NCBI GenBank assembly: GCA_031181345.1
Contig: JAPSLC010000003.1
Span: 1 to 64,000, forward strand
Origin: Cupriavidus sp.
GTDB taxonomy: Bacteria > Pseudomonadota > Gammaproteobacteria > Burkholderiales > Burkholderiaceae
DNA length: 64,000 bases
Direction: 5' to 3'
Shown: positions 36,066 through 44,120 of the stretch, one piece after another
Numbering within the stretch: position 1 is the first letter of the stretch
Layout of the letters: the number at the start of each line of letters is the position of its first letter
Translations under genes and position numbers: made by a program
Notes under the pieces: generated by a model
The model's database searches: none
What the model saw: the letters and a program-made list of their open reading frames with translations, nothing else
Told to the model about the DNA's origin: nothing

Positions 36066-37268
36066 ATGAATACGCTGACCCTGAAGCCCGGCAAGGAAAA
36101 GTCCCTGCTGCGCCGCCATCCCTGGATCTATGCGACCGGCATCGACCGCGTCGAGGGCCGTGCCGAGCCCGGCGCCACCATCACGGTGCGCGCCGCCGAC
36201 GGCCGCTTCCTCGCCAAGGCGGCCTACAGCCCGCATTCGCAGATCCGCGCGCGCGTGTGGACCTTCGACGAGAACGAGCCGGTCGACCATGCGCTGATCA
36301 AGCGCCGCATCGCCACCGCGGTGGCGCATCGCCGCCAATGGGTCAGCGACAGCGACGCGGTGCGGCTGGTGTTTGGCGAGGCCGACCGGCTGCCGGGACT
36401 GGTGGTCGACTACTACGGCGCCGGGCGCGGCGCCGAGCAGGCGCAACTGGTCTGCCAGTTCAACGCCGCCGGCGTCGAGCAGTGGAAGGACGCGATCGTG
36501 CAGGCGCTGATCAAGGAGACCGGCTGCCCCAACGTCTACGAGCGCTCCGACGCCGCCGTGCGCGAGCGCGAGGGGCTCGCGCTGGTGACCGGCGTGCTGG
36601 CCGGCGCCGAGCCCGATCCCGAGCTGTCGGTCACCGAACACGGCGTGCGCTATTACGTCGATGTCCGCAACGGCCACAAGACCGGCTTCTATGTCGACCA
36701 GCGCGACAACCGCAAGCTGGTCGGCGATCTCGCCGAAGGGCGCGAGGTGCTGAACTGCTTCTGCTATACCGGCGGCTTCTCGCTGGCGGCACTGCGCGGC
36801 GGCGCCGCCTCGGTGGTATCGATTGACTCGTCGGGCGAGGCGCTGAAGATCGCCGAAGGCAATGTCGGGCTGAACGGCTTCGATGCACAGCGCGCGACCT
36901 GGCTGGACGCGGACGTGTTCAAGTCGCTGCGCCAGTTCCGCGCCGAGGGGCGACAGTTCGACCTGATCGTGCTGGACCCGCCGAAGTTCGCGCCGTCGGC
37001 CCAGCATATCGACCGCGCCGCGCGCGCCTACAAGGAAATCAATCTGGTCGGCATGCAGCTGCTGCGGCCGGGCGGGCTGCTGTTCACCTACTCGTGCTCG
37101 GGCGCGATCGGCATGGAGCTGTTCCACAAGATCGTGGCCGGCGCCGCCACCGACGCGCGCGTCGATGCGCGCATCCTGCGGCGACTCTCGGCCGGCACCG
37201 ACCATCCGATGCTGGCGGCCTTCCCCGAGGGCGAATATCTGAAGGGGCTGCTGCTGCAGCGCGTGTAA
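36066..37268 (+). CDS. rlmI: 23S rRNA (cytosine1962-C5)-methyltransferase
   Basis: 400 residues. The N-terminal PUA-like domain begins LTLKPGKEKSLLRRHPWIYA. The C-terminal Rossmann methyltransferase has LNCFCYTGGFSLAAL (motif I), VLDPPKFAPS (motif IV) and LFTYSCSGAIGMELF (motif VI) with the catalytic Cys. It methylates C1962 of 23S rRNA. A terminator ends the unit about 156 bases downstream. Confidence 0.95.
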   Translation: MNTLTLKPGKEKSLLRRHPWIYATGIDRVEGRAEPGATITVRAADGRFLAKAAYSPHSQIRARVWTFDENEPVDHALIKRRIATAVAHRRQWVSDSDAVRLVFGEADRLPGLVVDYYGAGRGAEQAQLVCQFNAAGVEQWKDAIVQALIKETGCPNVYERSDAAVREREGLALVTGVLAGAEPDPELSVTEHGVRYYVDVRNGHKTGFYVDQRDNRKLVGDLAEGREVLNCFCYTGGFSLAALRGGAASVVSIDSSGEALKIAEGNVGLNGFDAQRATWLDADVFKSLRQFRAEGRQFDLIVLDPPKFAPSAQHIDRAARAYKEINLVGMQLLRPGGLLFTYSCSGAIGMELFHKIVAGAATDARVDARILRRLSAGTDHPMLAAFPEGEYLKGLLLQRV

Positions 37269-37424
37269 GCACGTTGGAGCGCGCCGCGTCGCACGCACGG
37301 CTTGCCGCTTCATCGAGACGTCACGGCCTCGTCCCCGGATCGTCATATTGGCTAGCTACGATGCCGTTGACGGCTTCGGCATTGGCAGGTGCCCGCCGTC
37401 GATGTATCAGTCTTCGTGGTAATT

Positions 37425-37454
37425 GCCCCGCCCCGGACGCGGGGCTTTTTTTTT
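37425..37454 (+). terminator. Rho-independent terminator downstream of rlmI
   Basis: GCCCCG and CGGGGC arms around a CCCCGGA-type loop are followed by nine T. It lies 156 bases past rlmI; the intervening 155 bases hold no frame I trust, so a short transcript of its own cannot be ruled out. Confidence 0.85.
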
Positions 37455-37477
37455 GCCGCTCGGCGCACGGCAAGCGC

Positions 37478-40021
37478 TTACGGCGCAGGATCGTGGGCAG
37501 CCAGAGAGAGCATTGCCTGCTGCCACTGTGCGCGCATCAGGCGCCACTGGGCCTTCGGATCGGCCAGGCCCGCATCGCCGGTTGTCAGGAAGATCGGTTC
37601 TTGCCGGAACCAGGGCGCGGTGGCGAACAGCAAGGCCGACCGGTCCTGCAGCGGTATCTCGTCGACCGCCTCCCACGATTGCATCATTTCGTCCCGCCAC
37701 ACGTTCATGCCCGCGACAGAGGCATGGATTCGCTCGAGCAACAGCGGCACCCGCAGCACGGGGGGCAGCGAGCGAATCAGTCGCAGCATCTGCCTGGTGC
37801 CAATCGCAGTCCGCTCCACATTCCAGTCATGCTCGGCGTTGCGGATTGCCAGCAGCCTCAGCGCGGCTTGTCGCTGCTCGGCAGGCACGGCCACGAGCCC
37901 GGCGAACGCGCGGTCAACGTCGGCCACCAGCTGGCGCAGTTCGGCCTCCGACAGCGCGTCCGTCGGCGGGTCCCCGTTGGGCCGGGATGCCACCGCGCGA
38001 TGGAGCGCCACGATGGCCAGGGCGGTCAAAGCCTGGGCCAGGGCGAGCTCGCTGCCCAGATCGAGATCGGCGATGCGGTCCAGCAAACCGGCAAGGCAGC
38101 GCGCCGAGGCCTTGGCGCCCGACGCATGGGCGACCAGCAGCTCCGCCACCTCGGTCATCGACGCCGCCCGCTTGCCGCGTTCGACATCGTCCTGCTCCAG
38201 CGCGGCCAACGCCTCCAGCATGCCGTTGACGGCCGTCATGTCGACCCTGCGGTGGCCGGCGCTCGCCCGGACCAGCCAGTGCAGCCGCATGCGGGGACCC
38301 AGCGACTCGAAGCGCGACGCCAGCAGCGCCTGCGCCCGCCCGCGCTCGACGAAGGGAAGCAGCCTGCCGCTGCAGTCGTCACGCAGGGACGGCGCCGGCA
38401 GGCGCAGGATGCCGTCCAACAGCCGCTCCGCCCATGCCGACGACATCAACGAGACGGGATTGCCGGGCAGCAGGATCATCGCGCCATGTATGTAGGGAAA
38501 CTGGTCGATCAACGGCCGATACAAGAGGGCGGCCAGTTCGGGGACATGCGGCGCCAGCGAATCGGCACGCCGTTGCACTTCCAGCTGGCTGGGCAGCCAT
38601 TGCGGGTCGCCGGTCCAGCCTGCCGTAATCTGCTCGGTCAGTCGGCGAAGCGGCTCGCGTCTTGCCTCGTCCAGGTCGTGGCGAAGGCAATCGTCGAGCA
38701 ACGTCTCCCAGGCTTGCCACAGGCGTTCGCGCGGCAGCAAGGGGGCCGCCGCGACCCACAGCGCGGCGCGTTGGGGCGAAGCCAGTTGCGGCCGCCGGGC
38801 CAGGTCCCAGATGTCCTGCGCGAGCGCCTCCCGTCCGAGGACCTCGGCCGGACCGGCATCGGCGAGCACCGCGGTCGCCAGGGCGACGATCTCGGCCCCC
38901 GGCAGGTTGGCCGCATCGGCCATCACCTCGCGCCAGATTCGGTCGGGGCCGGCGACGAGTCCGATCGGCCGCGCATCGATCAGCGGATTGATCGTCGCCA
39001 GCGCTTGCCATGCCATGACGCGATCGGCGGGGGCCCAGCGGGCCGCGTCGTCCAGCACCGCCCGGCACACCGCCTCGGCGCGGACGGCGCGTGCCTGCGC
39101 CGGCACCATGATCAACGCGCAGCCCACCAGCGCGTCGAGCGCGGCGCGACGGTCCGGCCGATTCAGCGCCGCAATGCGTTCGACCCATACGGCGACCTCG
39201 AACGGCCAACGCTGCTGGTCCCAGGGCAGCGCAGCCTTGGCATGCAGGAACGCCAGCGCGCCATGGACCGCGAGCATGGCGTGGTTCTGCCGCTTGAGGT
39301 CCGGCAGCGCGCTGGCGAACCTGCGCAGGGCATCGAGACACTGCACGCATGCGCCGAGCACCGCCCCGGCATCCGGACAGTCGGGACGATCGAATGGAAT
39401 GAACGGCAGCGGGCGCGGGCGCCGGTACGGGTCGCGAATGGCCCAGTGCGCAAGGGTACGGCGGACGTGTTCCGCCAGGCCGGCGCACAGGCTGGCGCGC
39501 GCATGCGCCGTCGCCAGACGTTCGCCGCCCGCATTCAGGATCGCGTGCCATCCCGCCAGGGCTTCCTTCCACGGCAGCCAGCGCAGCCGCTCCAGCAGGG
39601 CGAGCAGCACGTCGAGCCTGCCCTGGTCGTCGCCCGGCATGCGGGCGAGGCTGCCGAGTACTTCGCGCAGGCGCCACAGGGAGCCGACCTGCTGCGCGCG
39701 GGTCCGCTCGATACCGATATGCGGCCGGACGATGCCGCGCAGGGTCGCGCTCGTCGCCGCCAGGCGAACGCCGTCGCGCAAGGGGAGAAACCGGGCGACG
39801 CGCGCCAGCGGTTGGGCCAGTTGCCACCAGTCGCGCCCACCGTCGGCCGGCTTGGCGGCAGTGTCGAGACGGACGGCGGCGGGTGCCTGGCCCGGCAGGG
39901 GCAACGCAGCCGGCTGCGTGGATGGGGGCGTGGATGGGGGCGTGGATGGGGGTGGGGATGGCTGGTTCGCGGACCAGTCGGCGGCGGACCGCTCGGGTCC
40001 GGTCAGGCGCATTCTTTTCAT
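37478..40021 (-). CDS. Large helical protein with F-box-like segment, effector-like
   Basis: 847 residues; the ATG at 40021 follows GGAG at six bases. The N terminus has a Pro/Ser/Thr repeat (about 20-37) encoded by three copies of a 12-base unit. Residues 71-101 (PLARVARFLPLRDGVRLAAT, then SATLRGIVRPHI) resemble an F-box: hydrophobic Leu/Val spacing, a central LRD and a terminal LR. The rest is almost all helical, with Leu/Ala/Trp-rich units suggesting HEAT-like repeats, and no enzymatic motif. There is no signal peptide. I do not recognise the family. By composition it recalls large type III effectors of Ralstonia (F-box and HEAT-repeat kinds). It stands alone between rlmI and a nitronate monooxygenase. 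Confidence 0.7.
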   Translation of the reverse strand: MKRMRLTGPERSAADWSANQPSPPPSTPPSTPPSTQPAALPLPGQAPAAVRLDTAAKPADGGRDWWQLAQPLARVARFLPLRDGVRLAATSATLRGIVRPHIGIERTRAQQVGSLWRLREVLGSLARMPGDDQGRLDVLLALLERLRWLPWKEALAGWHAILNAGGERLATAHARASLCAGLAEHVRRTLAHWAIRDPYRRPRPLPFIPFDRPDCPDAGAVLGACVQCLDALRRFASALPDLKRQNHAMLAVHGALAFLHAKAALPWDQQRWPFEVAVWVERIAALNRPDRRAALDALVGCALIMVPAQARAVRAEAVCRAVLDDAARWAPADRVMAWQALATINPLIDARPIGLVAGPDRIWREVMADAANLPGAEIVALATAVLADAGPAEVLGREALAQDIWDLARRPQLASPQRAALWVAAAPLLPRERLWQAWETLLDDCLRHDLDEARREPLRRLTEQITAGWTGDPQWLPSQLEVQRRADSLAPHVPELAALLYRPLIDQFPYIHGAMILLPGNPVSLMSSAWAERLLDGILRLPAPSLRDDCSGRLLPFVERGRAQALLASRFESLGPRMRLHWLVRASAGHRRVDMTAVNGMLEALAALEQDDVERGKRAASMTEVAELLVAHASGAKASARCLAGLLDRIADLDLGSELALAQALTALAIVALHRAVASRPNGDPPTDALSEAELRQLVADVDRAFAGLVAVPAEQRQAALRLLAIRNAEHDWNVERTAIGTRQMLRLIRSLPPVLRVPLLLERIHASVAGMNVWRDEMMQSWEAVDEIPLQDRSALLFATAPWFRQEPIFLTTGDAGLADPKAQWRLMRAQWQQAMLSLAAHDPAP
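39917..39960. repeat. 12-base coding tandem repeat
   Basis: GTGGATGGGGGC occurs three times in a row with a variant fourth unit. On the coding (minus) strand it encodes the Pro/Ser/Thr N-terminal repeat of the 847-residue protein. Such a tract can change length by slippage. Confidence 0.8.
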
Positions 40022-40195
40022 CGGGGTCTCCTGGCGAGGAGGTCCGATTGTCGAGTCCTGCCGCCACCGGGCGCTTTTGCGAAATCGACGTCTTCATCGG
40101 CACTGGAACGGCGGTGGCGGGAAGGGCGGCGGTCGCCCGCGATCTCCGTCCGGTTCCTAGACCGTGGCTTCTAACGGCGGGCACAAGAAACTCCC

Positions 40196-40214
40196 TATAA
40201 TCGAACGACCGTTC
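40196..40214. promoter_or_regulatory. -10 element and palindromic operator before the nitronate monooxygenase gene
   Basis: TATAAT (40196-40201) is followed one base later by GAACG-AC-CGTTC (40203-40214), a perfect palindrome with a two-base centre. An operator overlapping the transcription start is typical of TetR-type repression. No such regulator gene is in the window. Confidence 0.5.
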
Positions 40215-40258
40215 AGAACACCGATGCCACGCCTCGCTGCCGTGGTTCAGGAGACACC

Positions 40259-41236
40259 ATGCCCGCCGCCAAACACATCCCCCCAGCCCTGCAGAACCTG
40301 ACGCTGCCCGTGATCGCGTCGCCGATGTTCATCGTCAGCTATCCGGAACTGGTGCTGGCGCAGTGCAAGGCTGGCATCGTCGGCTCGTTTCCGGCGCTGA
40401 ACGCGCGCCCGGCCGAGCTGCTCGACGAATGGCTGACGCAGATGCAGCAGGAGCTGGCGGCCTTTCGCGCGGCCAACCCCGACGCCACGGTGGGCCCGAT
40501 CGCGGTCAACCAGATCGTGCACGCGTCGAACGCGCGGCTGGAGCAGGACGTGCGCGTCTGCGTCGAGCACAAGGTGCCGATCTTCATCACGTCGCTGCGC
40601 GCGCCGGTCAAGGAGATGATCGACGCGGTGCACAGCTATGGCGGCATCGTGCTGCACGATGTGGTCAACCTGCGCCATGCCGAGAAGGCGATCGAGGCCG
40701 GCGTCGACGGCCTGATCCTTGTCGCGGCGGGCGCCGGCGGCCATGCCGGCACGCTGTCGCCGTTCGCGCTGGTCGGCGAGGTGCGCCGCATCTTCGACGG
40801 CCCGATCGCGCTGTCGGGCTCGATCGCCACCGGCGAGGCCGTGCTGGCGGCGCAGGCGATGGGCGCGGACTTCGCCTATGTCGGCACGCGCTTCATCGCC
40901 TCCCAGGAAGCGCATGCCAGCGAATCCTACAAGCGTTCGATCACCAGTGCCGCGGCGGCCGATATCGTCTACACCAACCTGTTTACCGGCGTGCACGGCA
41001 ACTACATCCGCGAGAGCATCCTCAATTCGGGGCTCGATCCGGAGAACCTGCCGCAGGCCGACAAGAGCAAGATGGATTTCTCCAGCGGCAGCTCCAAGGC
41101 CAAGGCGTGGAAGGACATCTGGGGCGCCGGCCAGGGCGTCGGGCAGATCGATGCGATCCAGTCGGCCGGCGAGATTGTCGCGTCCATGAAGGCCGAGTAC
41201 GATGCGGCCAAGGCGCGTCTGTGCGCCGCCCGCTGA
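40259..41236 (+). CDS. Nitronate monooxygenase family flavoprotein
   Basis: 325 residues, FMN-binding TIM barrel of the NMO/2-nitropropane dioxygenase family. Features: LTLPVIASPMFIVSYPELV, VNQIVHASNARLEQD, the phosphate-binding AAGAGGHAGTLSPFAL (conserved His), IALSGSIATGEAVLAAQAMGADFAYVGTRFIAS and GVHGNYIRESI. These enzymes oxidise alkyl nitronates such as propionate-3-nitronate. An operator-like palindrome lies 45 bases upstream. It is separate from the ABC-transporter locus. Confidence 0.92.
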   Translation: MPAAKHIPPALQNLTLPVIASPMFIVSYPELVLAQCKAGIVGSFPALNARPAELLDEWLTQMQQELAAFRAANPDATVGPIAVNQIVHASNARLEQDVRVCVEHKVPIFITSLRAPVKEMIDAVHSYGGIVLHDVVNLRHAEKAIEAGVDGLILVAAGAGGHAGTLSPFALVGEVRRIFDGPIALSGSIATGEAVLAAQAMGADFAYVGTRFIASQEAHASESYKRSITSAAAADIVYTNLFTGVHGNYIRESILNSGLDPENLPQADKSKMDFSSGSSKAKAWKDIWGAGQGVGQIDAIQSAGEIVASMKAEYDAAKARLCAAR

Positions 41237-41359
41237 CCGTCGCCGCCACCGCCTACGCGGTCGCCTGAACGGTCGCCCCTGCAGACCGCCGGAGATTCCC
41301 CGCTGGACAAACCCCCTGTCGTCATTGCCGAGATCCGGCGCAGCCGCCGCGAACGCCTG

Positions 41360-41776
41360 GTGCGCGCGGCCTGGGCCACGCTCGGCATCGTCTGCATGGT
41401 GCTGGCGGTGCTCGGCGTCTTCCTGCCGGTGCTGCCCGCCACGCCCTTCGTGCTGCTCGCCGCGGCCTGCTTCGCGCGCGGCTCCGAACGCTTCCATGAC
41501 TGGCTGATGAGCCATCCTCGGCTCGGGCCGATCGTGCACGACTGGCAGCGCCATCGCAGCATCCCGCTGCGCGCCAAGATCCTGGCGATCGCGATGATGT
41601 GGATCTCGCTGCCGACCACCGCCTGGCTGCTGCGCGCCAAACCGGCGTTCTCGATCGCGCTGCTGGTGATCGGCGCCGTGGCGACGGCCTATCTGCTGTA
41701 CCTGCCGACCCGGCCGCGCGGCGGTTATGGCAGGACGGCATCACCTTCGAACCCCGAACCGCCACCGGGACGCTAG
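41360..41776 (+). CDS. DUF454 (YbaN) inner membrane protein
   Basis: About 138 residues with three hydrophobic helices. The family core is GVFLPVLPATPFVLLAAACFARGSERFHDWLMSHPRLGPIVHDW. No function is known. The GTG at 41360 has no ribosome site and the frame is open upstream through codons that look like a plausible N-terminal extension (KPPVVIAEIRRSRRERL), so the real start probably lies near 41270-41310. It is transcribed in the same direction as the preceding monooxygenase and converges on the PaaK-like gene. Confidence 0.82.
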   Translation: MRAAWATLGIVCMVLAVLGVFLPVLPATPFVLLAAACFARGSERFHDWLMSHPRLGPIVHDWQRHRSIPLRAKILAIAMMWISLPTTAWLLRAKPAFSIALLVIGAVATAYLLYLPTRPRGGYGRTASPSNPEPPPGR

Positions 41777-41819
41777 CGGTACGGGCCGGGCCGTTCGAGG
41801 TGGTTTCCGGGCGTCCCGA

Positions 41820-43067
41820 CTATTCGTAGCTGCGCGCGTCCTCGATGACCTTGCCGTCCTGCGGCAACGACCCGGCCGGCACGAATTTCACCTCGCCCTT
41901 GAGCCGCATCACGTCGCGCATCGACGCGACGAGCGCATCGGCCAGCGCTGGATCGTCCCGCGTGGCGTCGCAATGCAGCGTCATCACGTCGGCGCCCGGC
42001 GCGCCCGTCACGACCAGGCGCACGGCGCGCAGCTCGGGATGGCGGCGCATCACCTCGCCGATCTGGCCCGGATGGACGAACATGCCCTTGACCTTGGTGG
42101 TCTGGTCGGCGCGGCCGAGCCAGCCGCGCAACCGGATATTGGTGCGCCCGCAGGGGCTCGGCGTCGCCGACGACCCCGGCACGACGGCAGACAGGTCGCC
42201 GGTGCCGAAGCGGATCAGCGGATAGTCCTCGTTGCCCAGCACCGTGACCACCACCTCGCCGACTTCGCCCTCGGGCATCGGCCGCGTGCCGCCCGGCTCG
42301 ACGATCTCGACCAGCACGCCCTCGTCGACCACCCAGCCGTCGGCGCCCTCGCTCTCATAGGCGATCAGCCCGACATCGGCGGTGCCGTACATCTGGTGCA
42401 CCTTGATGCCGCGCTCGACGAACCAGGCGCGCAGCGAAGGCGGCAGCGCCTCGCCCGACACCAGCGCCTTGGCCAGGCTGCACGGCTGCCCAAGCTCGGC
42501 GCCGCGCTCGAGCAGGATCTTCAGGAAGGACGGCGTGCCGGCGTAGGCGGCGGGCCGCAGCATCGACAGCGCCTGCACCTGCGATTCGGTCTGGCCGACG
42601 CCGGCCGGGAACACGCAGCAGCCCAGCCGGTGCGCGCCGGTTTCCATCATCATGCCGGCCGGCGTGAAGTGGTAAGAGAAGGTGTTGTAGACCAGCTCGC
42701 CGCGGCGAAAGCCCGCCGCGTACATCGCGCGCGCGGTGCGCCACCAGTCCGGCCCGTGGCCGTCGGGTTCGTGCAGCGGCCCCGGCGATTGGAAGATGTG
42801 GCGCAGCGCGCCGAGCGGCGTCGCGTTGAGCCCGCCGAGCGGGCCGTTGGCCTGCTGCAGCGCGCTCAGCTGCGCCTTGCGCGTGACCGGCAGCGCGGCC
42901 AGCGCCTCGCGCGAGGTCAGCGCTTGCGGATCGACCTCGCGCAGCGCCTCGGCGAAGTAAGGCGCATGCGTCCTGGCATGCGCGACCTGGCGCGACAGCG
43001 CGGCCAGCAGGGCCTGTTCGCGCGCGGCGGGGTCGCGCGTCTCGAGAGCGTCGAAGTGTTCGGACAT
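41820..43067 (-). CDS. PaaK-like AMP-dependent CoA ligase
   Basis: 415 residues of the phenylacetate-CoA ligase branch of the ANL superfamily. Features: EHFDALETRDPAAREQALL at the N terminus, AGTPSFLKILLERG, the acyl-adenylate loop QMYGTADVGLIAYE and IRFGTGDLSAV with the conserved Asp. It probably activates an aromatic or other acid to its CoA thioester. It is the last gene of the minus-strand run that starts with a second CoA ligase at 50611 and includes a complete Liv-type transporter, which suggests both ligases act on imported acids. Confidence 0.87.
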   Translation of the reverse strand: MSEHFDALETRDPAAREQALLAALSRQVAHARTHAPYFAEALREVDPQALTSREALAALPVTRKAQLSALQQANGPLGGLNATPLGALRHIFQSPGPLHEPDGHGPDWWRTARAMYAAGFRRGELVYNTFSYHFTPAGMMMETGAHRLGCCVFPAGVGQTESQVQALSMLRPAAYAGTPSFLKILLERGAELGQPCSLAKALVSGEALPPSLRAWFVERGIKVHQMYGTADVGLIAYESEGADGWVVDEGVLVEIVEPGGTRPMPEGEVGEVVVTVLGNEDYPLIRFGTGDLSAVVPGSSATPSPCGRTNIRLRGWLGRADQTTKVKGMFVHPGQIGEVMRRHPELRAVRLVVTGAPGADVMTLHCDATRDDPALADALVASMRDVMRLKGEVKFVPAGSLPQDGKVIEDARSYE

Positions 43068-43179
43068 GGTGGCGGATGTCGGTGAGGATGGGTGCCGGGC
43101 GATACTGGATACGGCCGCGGCTGGGCAAGGCAAGGTGTCGGCGCTGGTTGCCGCGCGGGCCTGCCGGTCCGCGCGCCGT

Positions 43180-43995
43180 TCAGGCGAGCCAGCGTTTGCG
43201 CCGGCGGTAGCTCTTGACGTCGCGGAACGACTTGCGGCCGCCGCCGTCGGCATCGTTGGCCGCCACGCCGAGGTAGAACTCCTTGACGTCCTCGTTGGTG
43301 CGCAGCGCCTCGGCGGCGCCATCCATCACCACGCGGCCGTTCTCGAGGATGTAGCCGTAGTCGGCATAGCGCAGCGCGACCATGGTGTTCTGCTCGGCCA
43401 GCAGGAAGCTGACGCGCTCGCGCTGGTTCAGGTCGCGCACGATCTCGAAGATCTCCTCGACGATCTGCGGCGCCAGGCCCATCGACGGCTCGTCGAGCAG
43501 CACCATGTTCGGCTTGGCCATCATCGCCCGGCCGATCGCACACATCTGCTGTTCGCCGCCGGAGGTATAGCCGGCCTGCGACTTGCGGCGCAGCTTCAGG
43601 CGCGGGAAGTAGGTGTAGATCTTGTCGAGCTCGTCGCGCGTCTGGCCGCGCGAGAGCCCGCGCGTATAGGCGCCGGTCAGCAGGTTTTCCTCGATGGTCA
43701 GGTGGGCGAAGCAGTGGCGGCCCTCCATCACCTGGATCACGCCGCGCTTGACCAGATCGTTCGGCGTCAGCTGGTCCACGCGCGCGCCGCGGTATTCGAT
43801 CGAGCCCTTGGTCACGTCGCCGCGCTCGGCGCGCAGCAGGTTCGAGATCGCCTTCAGCGTGGTGGTCTTGCCCGCCCCGTTGGCCCCCAGCAGCGCCACG
43901 ATGCTGCCCTCGGGCACGTCGAGCGACACGCCCTTGAGCACCAGGATCACGTGGTCGTAGATCACTTCGATGTTGTTGATGGACAGCAGGGTCAT
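43180..43995 (-). CDS. livF: Liv-type ABC transporter ATPase (LivF-like)
   Basis: 271 residues. Walker A GANGAGKTTT, signature TSGGEQQM, Walker B MVLLDEPSMGLAP and an H-loop replaced by Gln (LLAEQNT), as usual in LivF. The C-terminal 30 residues are basic (Arg/Lys rich). It is one of two ATPases powering the transporter; the ATG at 43995 follows GAGGT. Confidence 0.93.
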   Translation of the reverse strand: MTLLSINNIEVIYDHVILVLKGVSLDVPEGSIVALLGANGAGKTTTLKAISNLLRAERGDVTKGSIEYRGARVDQLTPNDLVKRGVIQVMEGRHCFAHLTIEENLLTGAYTRGLSRGQTRDELDKIYTYFPRLKLRRKSQAGYTSGGEQQMCAIGRAMMAKPNMVLLDEPSMGLAPQIVEEIFEIVRDLNQRERVSFLLAEQNTMVALRYADYGYILENGRVVMDGAAEALRTNEDVKEFYLGVAANDADGGGRKSFRDVKSYRRRKRWLA

Positions 43996-44054
43996 GGTGG
44001 ACCTCGGTAGTGAAAGCGGGGCGTTGATTCGAGGCGCTGGCATGTGGCTCCGGT

Positions 44055-44090
44055 GTTCTCCCTCTCCCCCTCAGTGGGAGAGGGGAGAAC
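44055..44090. repeat. REP-like palindrome (copy e)
   Basis: GTTCTCCCTCTCCCC and GGGAGAGGGGAGAAC close a short loop. It sits between livK and livF, inside a run transcribed together, and may lower expression of the distal genes. Confidence 0.8.
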
Positions 44091-44120
44091 ACCCACGCGA
44101 ACTTCAGCCCTTCAGATGCA

